DNA of 64,000 nt from Pseudomonadales bacterium. Lineage in GTDB: Bacteria; Pseudomonadota; Gammaproteobacteria; Pseudomonadales; Ketobacteraceae. Location of the stretch: the NCBI GenBank assembly GCA_002701845.1, contig NZXG01000036.1, positions 79,870 through 143,869 of the forward strand. The letters run 5' to 3'. A program made the position numbers and the translations under genes. Each line of letters opens with the position of its first letter. Position 1 is the first letter of the stretch. Positions 30,283 to 39,732 of this stretch are shown here, one piece after another. The notes under the pieces were generated by a model, which saw only the letters and a list, made by a program, of their open reading frames with translations, was not told the DNA's origin and did not search any database.

Positions 30283-32112
30283 TTGAAAGCACTGCCCCTG
30301 ATCATCGGCTTCGGCGGCATCAACGCCGCCGGTCGCGCATCGTTCCACCACGGCTATCAACGCCTGGTATTCGATTCCCTCAATCAGCCTCACCAGCAGG
30401 AGTGCTTACAGGCGTTACGGGTGATGATGAGTCACCAAGGCGGCAATACCCCCGATCAGCAGGCGATTCTGGACGGCACTCTGATCCGTCGCATCGAGTC
30501 ACGGCTGTTCGATGTGGATCGGGTGCCCATGCAGCGGGTGATGAATCTCTCCGGTGACAATGGTCAACTGCAGTTCATTGTGCCCACCCGGGAGCTGCCC
30601 CAACAGCGGCCGGCGCACTGGCAGGTACAGATCGAAGGCGACACCGCCCGCATCCAAACCCGCGAAAGTCTGCATACACTGGTGCCGGACAGCCAGCCCT
30701 ACCCGGTCGGCGCCGCCGGCCAGATTCCCAGCGGCTTCGAGCCCGGCGCCACCTATCAGTCCCGTAACCATCCCCGGGGCCTGCAACTGGCGGTGTATGC
30801 GGTGTCCGATGCCCTGCGCAACAGCGGACTCGATTGGCAACGCATTCAACAGACCCTGGATCCCCAGCAATTGGGCGTGTACGCCAGCAGCGCCATGGGG
30901 CAACTGGACGAACCCGGCACCGGAGGCATGTTGCGCAGCAACCTGCAGGGCAAACGGGTGAGTTCCAAGCAATGTCCCATGGGCTTCGCCGACATGACGG
31001 CGGATTTCGTCAACGCCTATGTGCTGGGGAATCTGGGCAAAACCGGCGCCATGGCCGGCGCCTGTGCCACTTTCCTGTATAACCTCAACATGGCGGTGCA
31101 GGACATTCGCAACGGCAATGTGGAACTGGCCCTGGTGGGCGCCAGTGAAGCGCCGGTGATTCCCGAGGTCATGGAAGGTTACCGCGCCATGAGTGCGCTG
31201 GCGGAAGACGAAGGCCTGCAGCGCCTGGATGGCGGCGGTGCGGTGAATCACCGCCGTGCCTGTCGGCCGTTTGCCGACAACTGCGGCTTCACCATTGCCG
31301 AAGCCTCGCAGTTCGTGGTGCTGTGCAGCGATCGTCTGGCACTGGAACTGGGTGCCACCGTATTCGCCGCGGTACCCCAAGTGTTCATTCACGCCGACGG
31401 AGTGAAACGCTCCATTTCCGCTCCAGGGGTGGGCAATTATCTGACGGTCGGCCGGGCCCTGGACTGCCTGAGCCAAGCACTGCAAAACCACGGCGGAGTG
31501 GAACGCAGTTTTGTGATGGCCCATGGCACCGGCACACCGCAGAACCGGGTCACTGAATCCCATATTCTGAATTCTCTGGCCGCCGCCTTCGACATTCCGC
31601 AGTGGCCCCTGGCGGCGGTGAAATGTTTCCTGGGGCATTCCATTGGCAGCGCCGGCGGTGATCAGGTGGCCGCCGCTCTGGGTGTGTTTGAGCAGCAGAT
31701 TCTTCCCGGCATTACCACCGTGGATGGTTTCGCCGACGACGTGCATCGCAGCAACTTATCCCTGGATACCAGCCACCGCGACTTCAGCGACCAACCCTTT
31801 GCCGGTGCGCTGATCAATGCCAAGGGCTTCGGCGGCAACAACGCCAGCGCCGTGATGCTGTCGCCGAACTGGTGCCGGCAGTATCTGGAGCGGCGTCATG
31901 GTCTTCAAGCCTGGCAACAATACCAGCAACGCAATCAAATCATCGAGACCGCCCGGCGTGAATATCACGACGCCGTGCTAACCCGGATACCGGAATCCAT
32001 CTATCGTTTTGGAGAACCGGAAGTAAAGGGCGAGCAGCTGGAAATCCAGCGCCAGCAGATACAAATTCCCGGTTATCCGCCGGTGGATCTGGATTCCGGT
32101 TTTGATTATTAG
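30283..32112 (+). CDS. fabY: FabY-like beta-ketoacyl synthase
   Basis: 609 residues from a TTG start at 30283 (CGGAG upstream). Starts KALPLIIGFGGINAAGRASFHHGYQR, the pattern I associate with Pseudomonas FabY (about 634 residues), which condenses acetyl-CoA with malonyl-ACP to start fatty-acid synthesis in place of FabH. Thiolase-fold catalytic residues: Cys in GAMAGACATFLYN, His in MAHGTGTPQN and His in KCFLGHSIGSAGG. Followed by two hairpins. Function by family similarity; symbol moderately sure. Confidence 0.8.
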   Translation: MKALPLIIGFGGINAAGRASFHHGYQRLVFDSLNQPHQQECLQALRVMMSHQGGNTPDQQAILDGTLIRRIESRLFDVDRVPMQRVMNLSGDNGQLQFIVPTRELPQQRPAHWQVQIEGDTARIQTRESLHTLVPDSQPYPVGAAGQIPSGFEPGATYQSRNHPRGLQLAVYAVSDALRNSGLDWQRIQQTLDPQQLGVYASSAMGQLDEPGTGGMLRSNLQGKRVSSKQCPMGFADMTADFVNAYVLGNLGKTGAMAGACATFLYNLNMAVQDIRNGNVELALVGASEAPVIPEVMEGYRAMSALAEDEGLQRLDGGGAVNHRRACRPFADNCGFTIAEASQFVVLCSDRLALELGATVFAAVPQVFIHADGVKRSISAPGVGNYLTVGRALDCLSQALQNHGGVERSFVMAHGTGTPQNRVTESHILNSLAAAFDIPQWPLAAVKCFLGHSIGSAGGDQVAAALGVFEQQILPGITTVDGFADDVHRSNLSLDTSHRDFSDQPFAGALINAKGFGGNNASAVMLSPNWCRQYLERRHGLQAWQQYQQRNQIIETARREYHDAVLTRIPESIYRFGEPEVKGEQLEIQRQQIQIPGYPPVDLDSGFDY

Positions 32113-32152
32113 GGCCTGTTCCCACTCATCCGATTGACTTCGAACAGGCCCT
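32111..32152. terminator. Inverted repeat at the fabY stop codon
   Basis: AGGGCCTGTTC (32111-32121) and GAACAGGCCCT (32142-32152) are perfect 11-bp arms around a 20-nt loop, starting inside the stop codon. No T-tract; may be a transcript-end structure or a dispersed repeat. Confidence 0.4.
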
Positions 32153-32219
32153 GGCATCCCGGTTATAACGGTTTTATCCTTTATCCTCATAACGAATTAA
32201 AACAAATGACTTTCGAACG

Positions 32220-32251
32220 CCAACTGCACCTTTTTACTACGGTGCAGTTGG
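32220..32251 (+). terminator. Intrinsic terminator downstream of fabY
   Basis: CCAACTGCACC (32220-32230), 10-nt loop, GGTGCAGTTGG (32241-32251), then ATTTATTTATT. An 11-bp perfect stem with an AT-rich tail. The rest of 32253-32461 holds no gene and probably carries the promoter of the dehydrogenase operon. Confidence 0.75.
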
Positions 32252-32461
32252 ATTTATTTATTATGTAAATCAGCTCGTTACTTCTTCCCGTTACAATCCC
32301 GTCACATTACCGCTACGTTTTTCGTTCGGAAAAACCGCGGAAATCCATTATATTTTTTAAAACACAATCTGATTTTGCCTGTGACTCTGCGATCCAGAAA
32401 ACCAGGCATTACCGAAAAAACAACGAGTGCTACCCCACTCAAGTTTGGAAGGAGATTTTCC

Positions 32462-33499
32462 ATGTTCGATACCATCGAGCAGGCCCGCCTGGGCGAACTG
32501 CATTTCAAATCCGATCCCGCCAGTAGCCTGCAGGCCATCATCGCTATTCACAATACTCGACTGGGTCCCGCCCTGGGGGGTTGTCGCTGCGTCCATTACG
32601 CCACGGACCAGGACGCCATCAACGACGCCATTAAACTGGCCCGGGGCATGAGTTACAAAGCCGCGCTTGCCGGGCTGCCCCAGGGCGGCGGCAAAGCGGT
32701 CATTATCAAACCCCGCGGTGATTTTCAGCGCCAGGATCTTTACCGCGCCTTCGGCAAATTCGTCAACGAACTCGGCGGGCGCTATATCACCGCAGTAGAC
32801 AGTGGCACCTCGTTACAGGACATGGATTACGTCAGCCAGATAACCCCCCATGTGGCCGGCAGCCTTCGGGACGGACTGGACCCGTCGCCGTGCACCGCTT
32901 TGGGCGTGTTTGCCGGTATCCAGGCGGCCGCCAGACATCAGTTCGGCAACGCGGATCTGCGCGGTCGCACCGTGGCCATTCAGGGGGTGGGTAACGTGGG
33001 TTACGCACTGGCGCAATTGCTGAGCCAGGCCGGCGCCCGGTTGCTGGTGTGCGATACGGACCCACTCAAAGTCAAGCAGGCGGTTGCCGAGTTCCACGCG
33101 GAACCAATGGCGCCAGAGCAATTCACGGCCACCCACTGCGATATTCTGGCCCCCTGCGGTCTGGGCGGTGTCATTGATCGGCGCAGCATTGAGGACTTAC
33201 GCTGCGCCATCGTCGCTGGCTCCGCCAACAATCAACTGGCGGAACCGGATCTGGGCCAGCGCCTGCATGCCAAAGGCATCCTGTACGCACCGGATTATGT
33301 CCTCAATGCCGGCGGACTGATTCAGGTGGCCCTGGGTGTCCGCCACACCGACGCGGCCAGTATTCAGCAACGGATTTTGGCCATCGGCGATACGCTTACC
33401 ACTATTTTTGATCGCTCCCGGGCCACGGACACGCCCCCCTCCACCACCGCGGATCAAATGGCGGAAGCGATTCTTTATGGCAACAGCACAGGAGCCTGA
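32462..33499 (+). CDS. Leucine dehydrogenase-type amino-acid dehydrogenase
   Basis: 345 residues from MFDTIEQARLGEL at 32462, behind GGAAGGAG. Glu/Leu/Phe/Val dehydrogenase family: LGPALGGCRCVHYA and the catalytic Lys in MSYKAALAGLPQGGGKAVI, then NAD-binding VAIQGVGNVGYALAQLL. Size and sequence fit NAD-dependent Leu/Val dehydrogenase. The next three genes encode a branched-chain oxoacid dehydrogenase, so it likely deaminates Leu/Val/Ile to the 2-oxoacids that complex uses. Four-base gap to the E1 alpha gene. Confidence 0.92.
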   Translation: MFDTIEQARLGELHFKSDPASSLQAIIAIHNTRLGPALGGCRCVHYATDQDAINDAIKLARGMSYKAALAGLPQGGGKAVIIKPRGDFQRQDLYRAFGKFVNELGGRYITAVDSGTSLQDMDYVSQITPHVAGSLRDGLDPSPCTALGVFAGIQAAARHQFGNADLRGRTVAIQGVGNVGYALAQLLSQAGARLLVCDTDPLKVKQAVAEFHAEPMAPEQFTATHCDILAPCGLGGVIDRRSIEDLRCAIVAGSANNQLAEPDLGQRLHAKGILYAPDYVLNAGGLIQVALGVRHTDAASIQQRILAIGDTLTTIFDRSRATDTPPSTTADQMAEAILYGNSTGA

Positions 33500-33502
33500 G
33501 CC

Positions 33503-34582
33503 ATGCAGTACACCACCACACCACGACAACAACAACAATTCATCACCCCGGAAGGCGAACTGACCGGCAGTCTGCCCGAAGCAATGACCGGTGACTGGCT
33601 GCAACAAGCCTATACCACCATGGTACTGGTTCGCACCTTCGATCAACGGGTGGTGGCCCTGCAACGCACCGGGCAAATGGGTACCTATGCGTCCTGCCTG
33701 GGTCAGGAAGCCATTGGTACCGGCATTGGTCTGGCGCTGCAGCCGGACGATGTGTTTCTGCCCTACTATCGCGACCAGGCCACTCAGTATCTGCGTGGTG
33801 TCAGCTTCACCCGGCAAATGCAATATTGGGGCGGCGACGAATGGGGCAATCACTTTCCAGACCAGGCAGCACAGGATTTTCCCAATTGTGTCCCCATTGC
33901 CACCCAGGTGACCCACGCCGCCGGCGTGGCCAGCGCCATGAAAATTCGCGGTGAAAAACGCTGCGCCCTGGTGACCTGTGGCGAGGGCGCCACCTCCCGC
34001 GGCGACTTCTACGAAGCCATGAATCTGGCGGGGGTCTGGCAACTGCCCATGATCATGGTAGTGAACAACAACCAGTGGGCTATCTCAGTGCCACGTCAGA
34101 TTCAGACCGGCGCCGCCACCATCGCGCAAAAAGCCGAGGCCGCCGGCATCGAAGGTTTTCAGGTGGACGGTAACGATGTCTGCGCGGTGTATGACGTCGT
34201 GCGCTATGCGGTGGCAAAGGCTCACTGTGGCAAAGGTCCCACCCTGATTGAAGCGGTCAGTTACCGGTTGGGGGATCATACCACCGCCGATGACGCCACC
34301 CGCTACCGCCAGCACGAGGAAGTCAACGCAGCCTGGCAGCGGGAACCCATCAAACGCCTGCAGACCTATTTGCATCAGCAGGGACTGTGGAGTGAAGCCA
34401 AGGAACAAAGCCTGCAACAGCAGTGCAAACAAGAGGTGGAAGCCGCGGTAGAGGCATATCTGGCATTGCCGGAACAGCCGCTGGCGGACCTGTTTGATTA
34501 TCTGTTCGAGGAGCGCCCCCGTCAGTTGGATCATCAGTATGAACGGGCACAGGCGAAGTTGACTGCACTGGGAGGGGAATAA
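33503..34582 (+). CDS. Branched-chain 2-oxoacid dehydrogenase E1, alpha subunit
   Basis: 359 residues. Thiamine diphosphate binding motif from CGEGATSRGDFYEAMNLAG to VVNNNQWAIS is clear, as is SYRLGDHTTADDATRYR. Works with the beta subunit in oxidative decarboxylation of branched 2-oxoacids (or pyruvate; the alpha/beta heterodimer form alone does not decide). Leucine dehydrogenase upstream favours branched-chain substrates. SD AGGAGCC. Confidence 0.92.
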   Translation: MQYTTTPRQQQQFITPEGELTGSLPEAMTGDWLQQAYTTMVLVRTFDQRVVALQRTGQMGTYASCLGQEAIGTGIGLALQPDDVFLPYYRDQATQYLRGVSFTRQMQYWGGDEWGNHFPDQAAQDFPNCVPIATQVTHAAGVASAMKIRGEKRCALVTCGEGATSRGDFYEAMNLAGVWQLPMIMVVNNNQWAISVPRQIQTGAATIAQKAEAAGIEGFQVDGNDVCAVYDVVRYAVAKAHCGKGPTLIEAVSYRLGDHTTADDATRYRQHEEVNAAWQREPIKRLQTYLHQQGLWSEAKEQSLQQQCKQEVEAAVEAYLALPEQPLADLFDYLFEERPRQLDHQYERAQAKLTALGGE

Positions 34583-34583
34583 C

Positions 34584-35627
34584 ATGGGAATGCACGAGCA
34601 AATTGCCGGCCTGAATCAACCCCAAAACGGTGAACCCGCCCGCACCCCACAGGTGGTCACCATGATCGAAGCCATCAACCTCGCCCTGCACCGGGCCATG
34701 GCCGCCGACCCCAATGTGGTGGTACTGGGGGAGGATGTGGCCACCAATGGCGGCGTGTTCCGCGCCACCTTGGGATTGAAACAACGGTTTGGTCACAAGC
34801 GGGTGCTGGACACCCCGCTGGCGGAAACCCTTATCGCCGGCATCAGTGTGGGCATGGCCGCGCAACAGTTACGGCCGGTGGCGGAAATTCAGTTTATGGG
34901 TTTCATCTACGCCACCCTGGAGCACATGATTTCCCATGCGGCCCGACTACGCAACCGCACCCGCGGCCGCCTCAGTTGTCCCATGGTCCTGCGGGCCCCC
35001 TATGGCGGTGGCATTCACGCTCCAGAGCACCATTCAGAGAGTACCGAAGCCCTGTTCTGCCACATTCCCGGTCTGCGGGTGGTGGTGCCCTCTTCCCCCA
35101 CCCGGGCCTATGGGCTGCTACTGAGCGCCATTGAAGACCCCGATCCGGTGGTATTTCTGGAGCCCAAGCGGGTCTACCGCATGGTGCGGCAGGAAATTTA
35201 CGACGACGGCGTGGGGCTGCCCCTGGACACCTGTTACACCCTGCGCCAGGGAGAGCACCTGACGCTGATCAGCTGGGGCGCCATGGTGCATGAAACCCTG
35301 GCGGCGGCGGAACAGTTACAGCACCAGGGCATCTCCGCCGAAGTGATTGATGTGGCCACCCTCAGCCCCCTGGACATGGAAACCCTGGTGGCCTCGGTGC
35401 AGAAAACCGGCCGTGCCCTGGTGATTCAGGAAGCCGCCGGCCACTGTGGCGTGGCCGCGGAAATCAGCGCCCGTTTACAGGAACAGGCCTTTTCCAGCCT
35501 GCGGGCACCGGTGGCCCGATTGACGGGATTTGATATACCCATGCCTTATCTGCGCCGGGAAAATCTGTACATGCATCAGGCCGGGGATATTGTCCAGGCC
35601 GCCGTTAACCTGCTGGAGGCCCCATGA
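34584..35627 (+). CDS. Branched-chain 2-oxoacid dehydrogenase E1, beta subunit
   Basis: 347 residues beginning MGMHEQIAGLNQPQNGE. The transketolase-like pyrimidine domain has VVVLGEDVATNGGVFRATLGL (ends VVVLGED and RATLGL), LDTPLAETLIAGISVGMA and EIQFMGFIYATLEHM. The C-terminal transketolase domain ends LTGFDIPMPYLRRENLYMHQ. Its stop overlaps the ATG of the E2 gene (ATGA). Confidence 0.94.
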   Translation: MGMHEQIAGLNQPQNGEPARTPQVVTMIEAINLALHRAMAADPNVVVLGEDVATNGGVFRATLGLKQRFGHKRVLDTPLAETLIAGISVGMAAQQLRPVAEIQFMGFIYATLEHMISHAARLRNRTRGRLSCPMVLRAPYGGGIHAPEHHSESTEALFCHIPGLRVVVPSSPTRAYGLLLSAIEDPDPVVFLEPKRVYRMVRQEIYDDGVGLPLDTCYTLRQGEHLTLISWGAMVHETLAAAEQLQHQGISAEVIDVATLSPLDMETLVASVQKTGRALVIQEAAGHCGVAAEISARLQEQAFSSLRAPVARLTGFDIPMPYLRRENLYMHQAGDIVQAAVNLLEAP

Positions 35628-36736
35628 AATATTTCAAACTGCCGGATCTGGGTGAAGGGCTGCAGGAAGCGGAAATTGTAGAGTGGCATGTGCAAGCGGG
35701 GGATCAGGTTCACACCGGCGACACCATCGTGTCGGTGGAAACCGCCAAAGCCATTGTTGATCTGCCGGCACCTCAGGACGGTGTCATCGCCGCCTGCTTT
35801 GGCAATGCCGGCGATCTGGTCCATATTGGCGAACCCCTGCTGGAATTTGAAGGTGCCGCCAGTGAGGACACGGGCACCGTGGTGGGCCACATGACCTCCG
35901 CCGCCGAGGCCAGTGAACGGGAGCAATTCGTTATTGGCAGCCCCCATCGCCCCGGGCCGTCGGTACCCCTGGCCACGCCCGCCATTCGGGCCCTGGCCCG
36001 CCGCCTGCAGGTGGACCTGAATCAGATTACCGGCACCGGCAATCACCATATGATCACCGCCGATGACGTGGAACGGGCCGCCCGCCTGACCCAGGACCTG
36101 GGGGCGGCGGAGCCCCTCAAAGGCGTGCGCCGCAGCATGGCCCGCAATATGGCCAAAGCCCACGCCGAAGTGGTCCGCGTCACCATTCAGGACGCGGTGG
36201 ATATCGAGCACTGGGCGCCGGGGGAAGACATCACCCTGCGCCTGGTGCGGGCCATGGCCAATGCGTGCCAGGCGGAACCCCAGCTCAATGCCTGGTATGA
36301 CAGCGGTTCGGAATCCCTGCGCCTGATTGAGAAAGTGGATCTGGGGATCGCGGTGGACACCCCCGAGGGTTTATTCGTGCCGGTGCTGCGGGATGTGGCC
36401 GGCCGCGATCCCGGGGATCTGCGGGCCGGGCTCAACCAGTTACGCCAGGACGTGAAAGCCCGCACCATTCCCCCGGCGGAAATGACCGGGGCCACCATCA
36501 CTCTGTCCAACTACGGCACCATCGCCGGGCGTTACGGCAATCCGGTGGTGGTGCCCCCGATGGTGGCGATTCTGGGGGCCGGCAAGATTCACCCGCAGGT
36601 GGTGGCGACGGAGGACGGTTTTGCCAGCCATCGCCAGTTACCCCTGAGCCTCAGCTTCGATCATCGGGTGGTAACCGGCGGCGAGGCGGCCCGGTTTCTG
36701 GCGGCGGTAATGAGGGACCTGGCCATGTCCGACTGA
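35624..36736 (+). CDS. Dihydrolipoamide acyltransferase (E2) of the 2-oxoacid dehydrogenase
   Basis: 370 residues. One lipoyl domain (1-80) with the lipoylated Lys in VSVETAKAIVD, a peripheral subunit-binding domain (about 115-150, TPAIRALARRLQVDLNQITGTG), then the catalytic acyltransferase domain. The usual active-site motif H-x3-D-G reads H-R-V-V-T-G here (SFDHRVVTGGEAARFL), Thr for Asp; a similar form occurs in some Xanthomonas-like E2 proteins as I recall. No E3 gene adjoins, so a shared lpd elsewhere must serve the complex. Confidence 0.93.
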   Translation: MKYFKLPDLGEGLQEAEIVEWHVQAGDQVHTGDTIVSVETAKAIVDLPAPQDGVIAACFGNAGDLVHIGEPLLEFEGAASEDTGTVVGHMTSAAEASEREQFVIGSPHRPGPSVPLATPAIRALARRLQVDLNQITGTGNHHMITADDVERAARLTQDLGAAEPLKGVRRSMARNMAKAHAEVVRVTIQDAVDIEHWAPGEDITLRLVRAMANACQAEPQLNAWYDSGSESLRLIEKVDLGIAVDTPEGLFVPVLRDVAGRDPGDLRAGLNQLRQDVKARTIPPAEMTGATITLSNYGTIAGRYGNPVVVPPMVAILGAGKIHPQVVATEDGFASHRQLPLSLSFDHRVVTGGEAARFLAAVMRDLAMSD

Positions 36737-36740
36737 TACA

Positions 36741-39656
36741 TCAACCGGCAGACTGCAGTGCCTGAATCCGGTCGATGGGGAACGGCCGGGCAATGCCATA
36801 GCCCTGGGCGTAGTCCACCCCGATGCGCTGCAGGCATTCCAGTATCTGCTGGTTCTCCACAAACTCGGCAATGGTGCGTTTACCCATCACGTGACCGATG
36901 CGATTGATGGATTCCACCATGGCCCGGTCCACTTTACTGTCCACCAGATCACGCACAAAGGCGCCGTCGATTTTCAGATAATCCACCGGCAGATTTTTCA
37001 GATAACCATAGGAGGAAAAGCCACTGCCGAAATCGTCCAGCGCGAAACTGCAACCCAGGCCGCGGAATTCCTCAATAAACTTCAGCGTATTGGTCAGATT
37101 GGTCACCGCAATGGTTTCCGTGATTTCGAAACAGATCTGGTGGGGATCAATTCGGTGGCGTTCAAACTGCTCCCGCAGAAAAGCCGGGAAGCGGTGATCC
37201 GCCAGGGTTTGTCCCGACAGATTAATGGCCATGTCACCGATGGCCAGTTGCTTGGCCGGGTTTGCCGCCAGCCACTGCATCACCCGACTCACCACCCACC
37301 GATCCAAAAGCGGCATCAGGTTATAGCGCTCCGCCGCCGGCAGAAAGGTGCCGGGAAAGGCCAACTCCTCGTTATCCCGCATGCGCAACAGAACTTCATA
37401 GCTGCGGCGCCGGTGAACGTCGCCATTCACCGCCGTAATCGGTTGCACATAAAGTATAAATCCGTCCTGTTCCAACGCCGCGGAAACCCGGGTGGCCCAA
37501 TCGGATTGCGACTGATGGGAAGCAAACTGGACATCGGCGGGATCATAAACCTGAACCCGGTTACGACCACTGGCTTTGGCACGATGACAGGCCGCGTCCG
37601 CCAGATTCATGGCATCGCGCACGGAGTCCGGCGCCTGCTGCAAATGCACCAGTCCGACGCTGGCCGCCAGATGAAACTGCCGGTGATCCCACTCAAAACG
37701 CATGCCCTGAATGTGGCTGCGGATTTTCTCCGCCACCCGCACCGCGTTGCTGTCACTGCAATTGGTAAGCAGGATAGCAAACTCATCCCCTCCCAACCGC
37801 GCCAATACATCACCGCCCCGGGTTAACTGGCGCAGCCCCAGGGTAATCTGGCGCAACAATTCGTCACCGGCCACATGGCCACAGGTTTCATTCACCAGTT
37901 TGAACTGGTCCAGGTCCAATAGCAGCAGCGTATGGCTTTCCTGCTGGTACTGAACCTCCTCCAATGCCTGATGCAGCCGGTTTTCAAATTCGCGGCGATT
38001 GACCAGGCCGGTCAGGGGGTCATGCCGGCTCAGAAAAACCAATTGCTCTTCATTGCGCTTGCGTTGAGTGGTATCAAAAACAAAACCCTCAATCACGGTA
38101 TCCACACCCCAATGGGTGCCGGAAATCACCTTCGCGGAAATGGACAGCCAACAGGCCTGCCCGTCCTTGCGCCAGCCCCGGGCCTCAAACTGTTTCACCT
38201 CACCGTATTCCATGATGGCACGGGCCAGGTCGTGGAAGTCAGTCGCCTCCATAAACACCGTCACCGGTCGTTGCCGGTAGGCCGCCAGCATTTCCTCTGG
38301 CGAGGTAAATCCCAAGATCTCCGCCATGGCCGGATTCACCGCCAGCAACTGACCCTTCAGGTCACTGTGATAAATGCCTTCGGTGGCGTTTTCGTAAAGT
38401 GAACGATAACGTTCCAGGTGATGGATCGACTGTTTCTGGGCGCTGATCCGGTCCCAGCGGGCGACGTTAATACGATCCGCCAGGGCGATGGAAAACAATA
38501 CAAGTTCCAGAGTGATTCCCACCTGCAACAGGTTTTCAGTGACCAGATTGACTTCCAGCCAACCCAGTTTGGCCGCCGCGTAGGTGAACGCCCCAATCAG
38601 ATACAATGCCCAGCCAATGACAAAATAGCGGGCCTGCCTCACACCCCGCCACCACAGCAGCGCCCCCACCACCAGACAGACCGCCGTGCTGGGCAATACC
38701 AGCAGAGTAGCCAGGGTTATGGCCAGATTGTAGGGAACCACCAGGCTCAGGGAGGCCAGCAACAGCGCCAGAGCTATCACCGCCCCCAACACCCAGGCCG
38801 CCAGTGGCCAGCGCGCGGTAAGATCGAGAAAGTGAATCGTGAACATGCAGCGGAATACCGCCGCAAAACAAATAAACAGCGGCAGACTCAACTGGTGCCA
38901 GGCAGCCAGGCGGGGCCACAGATATTGGTATGCCAATCCGTTCACCGCCAGCTCAAATAACAGGATGGCGATGCCGTAGCCGATGTAAAACAGATAACTC
39001 TGATCCCGGACCAGAGTGTAAATCACCAGGTTATAAAGGATCATTACCAGAAGGATGCCGGCGAAAGCCCCTTGCACCAATAGAGCCCCCTGCTCCCGCT
39101 GCCAATAGGCATCCCGCTGCCAGACCTGTAGCGGCACTTCCAGAGCACCTTCGCTACGCACCCGCAACAACAATGTCACCGGCTTTGTCGTGGCGGGCAA
39201 CGGCACCAGAAAGTTCCGATGCCACAGGGGCCGCGTCGAAAAAGGTCGCTGATCACCCAGTTGCCAGCGCTGCAACACCCCAGCGTCGCTCACCAGATAC
39301 ACCCGCAGATCATCCAGCATGGGATACCCCACTTCCAGCAGATGCTCTCCGTCAGTAGCCGCCGCGGGCAATGGCGTTCTCAGCCAGAGGACGTCACCGG
39401 TGAACCCGAGATTGATTACCCCCGGTTCCGCGCTGTGCCACCGCACCTCGTTGTGACCCTGCATCAGGTCCTGGAGCTGCAGTCGGCCGGAGGTATCGCG
39501 CAGTAAATCAGGGTGCAGTTTGACGGTGGCAGCGGTTTCCGCCACCGCTGTCAGCGGCCCCAATAACAGCAACCACAAGGCGAGCAACAGCCCCAGTGGC
39601 AGCGGTGGTCGCCAAGGCGGTAAAGTCGGTGCGCCACATTTTTTATTAGTAGGCAT
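36741..39656 (-). CDS. 7TMR-DISM sensor with PAS, GGDEF and EAL domains
   Basis: About 971 residues from ATG 39656 (a TTG at 39683 is possible). Signal peptide (LGLLLALWLLLLGPLTAVAE), periplasmic 7TMR-DISM-type beta domain (about 40-175), seven TM segments (about 190-390), PAS domain (about 420-540, YENATEGIYHSDLKG), intact GGDEF (ARLGGDEFAILLTN) and EAL domain. The EAL tripeptide reads EVL (RSYEVLLRM), but DDFGSGFSSYGYLKNLP and the downstream DYLKIDGAFV are present. Likely turns over c-di-GMP in response to an extracytoplasmic ligand. Confidence 0.92.
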   Translation of the reverse strand: MPTNKKCGAPTLPPWRPPLPLGLLLALWLLLLGPLTAVAETAATVKLHPDLLRDTSGRLQLQDLMQGHNEVRWHSAEPGVINLGFTGDVLWLRTPLPAAATDGEHLLEVGYPMLDDLRVYLVSDAGVLQRWQLGDQRPFSTRPLWHRNFLVPLPATTKPVTLLLRVRSEGALEVPLQVWQRDAYWQREQGALLVQGAFAGILLVMILYNLVIYTLVRDQSYLFYIGYGIAILLFELAVNGLAYQYLWPRLAAWHQLSLPLFICFAAVFRCMFTIHFLDLTARWPLAAWVLGAVIALALLLASLSLVVPYNLAITLATLLVLPSTAVCLVVGALLWWRGVRQARYFVIGWALYLIGAFTYAAAKLGWLEVNLVTENLLQVGITLELVLFSIALADRINVARWDRISAQKQSIHHLERYRSLYENATEGIYHSDLKGQLLAVNPAMAEILGFTSPEEMLAAYRQRPVTVFMEATDFHDLARAIMEYGEVKQFEARGWRKDGQACWLSISAKVISGTHWGVDTVIEGFVFDTTQRKRNEEQLVFLSRHDPLTGLVNRREFENRLHQALEEVQYQQESHTLLLLDLDQFKLVNETCGHVAGDELLRQITLGLRQLTRGGDVLARLGGDEFAILLTNCSDSNAVRVAEKIRSHIQGMRFEWDHRQFHLAASVGLVHLQQAPDSVRDAMNLADAACHRAKASGRNRVQVYDPADVQFASHQSQSDWATRVSAALEQDGFILYVQPITAVNGDVHRRRSYEVLLRMRDNEELAFPGTFLPAAERYNLMPLLDRWVVSRVMQWLAANPAKQLAIGDMAINLSGQTLADHRFPAFLREQFERHRIDPHQICFEITETIAVTNLTNTLKFIEEFRGLGCSFALDDFGSGFSSYGYLKNLPVDYLKIDGAFVRDLVDSKVDRAMVESINRIGHVMGKRTIAEFVENQQILECLQRIGVDYAQGYGIARPFPIDRIQALQSAG

Positions 39657-39732
39657 CGGGCCGGTTCCAACGGGTCGCGTCAATCCATGGCTTGATTACT
39701 TTTTAATCATAGTCCAGGAAGCACCCCCACGC

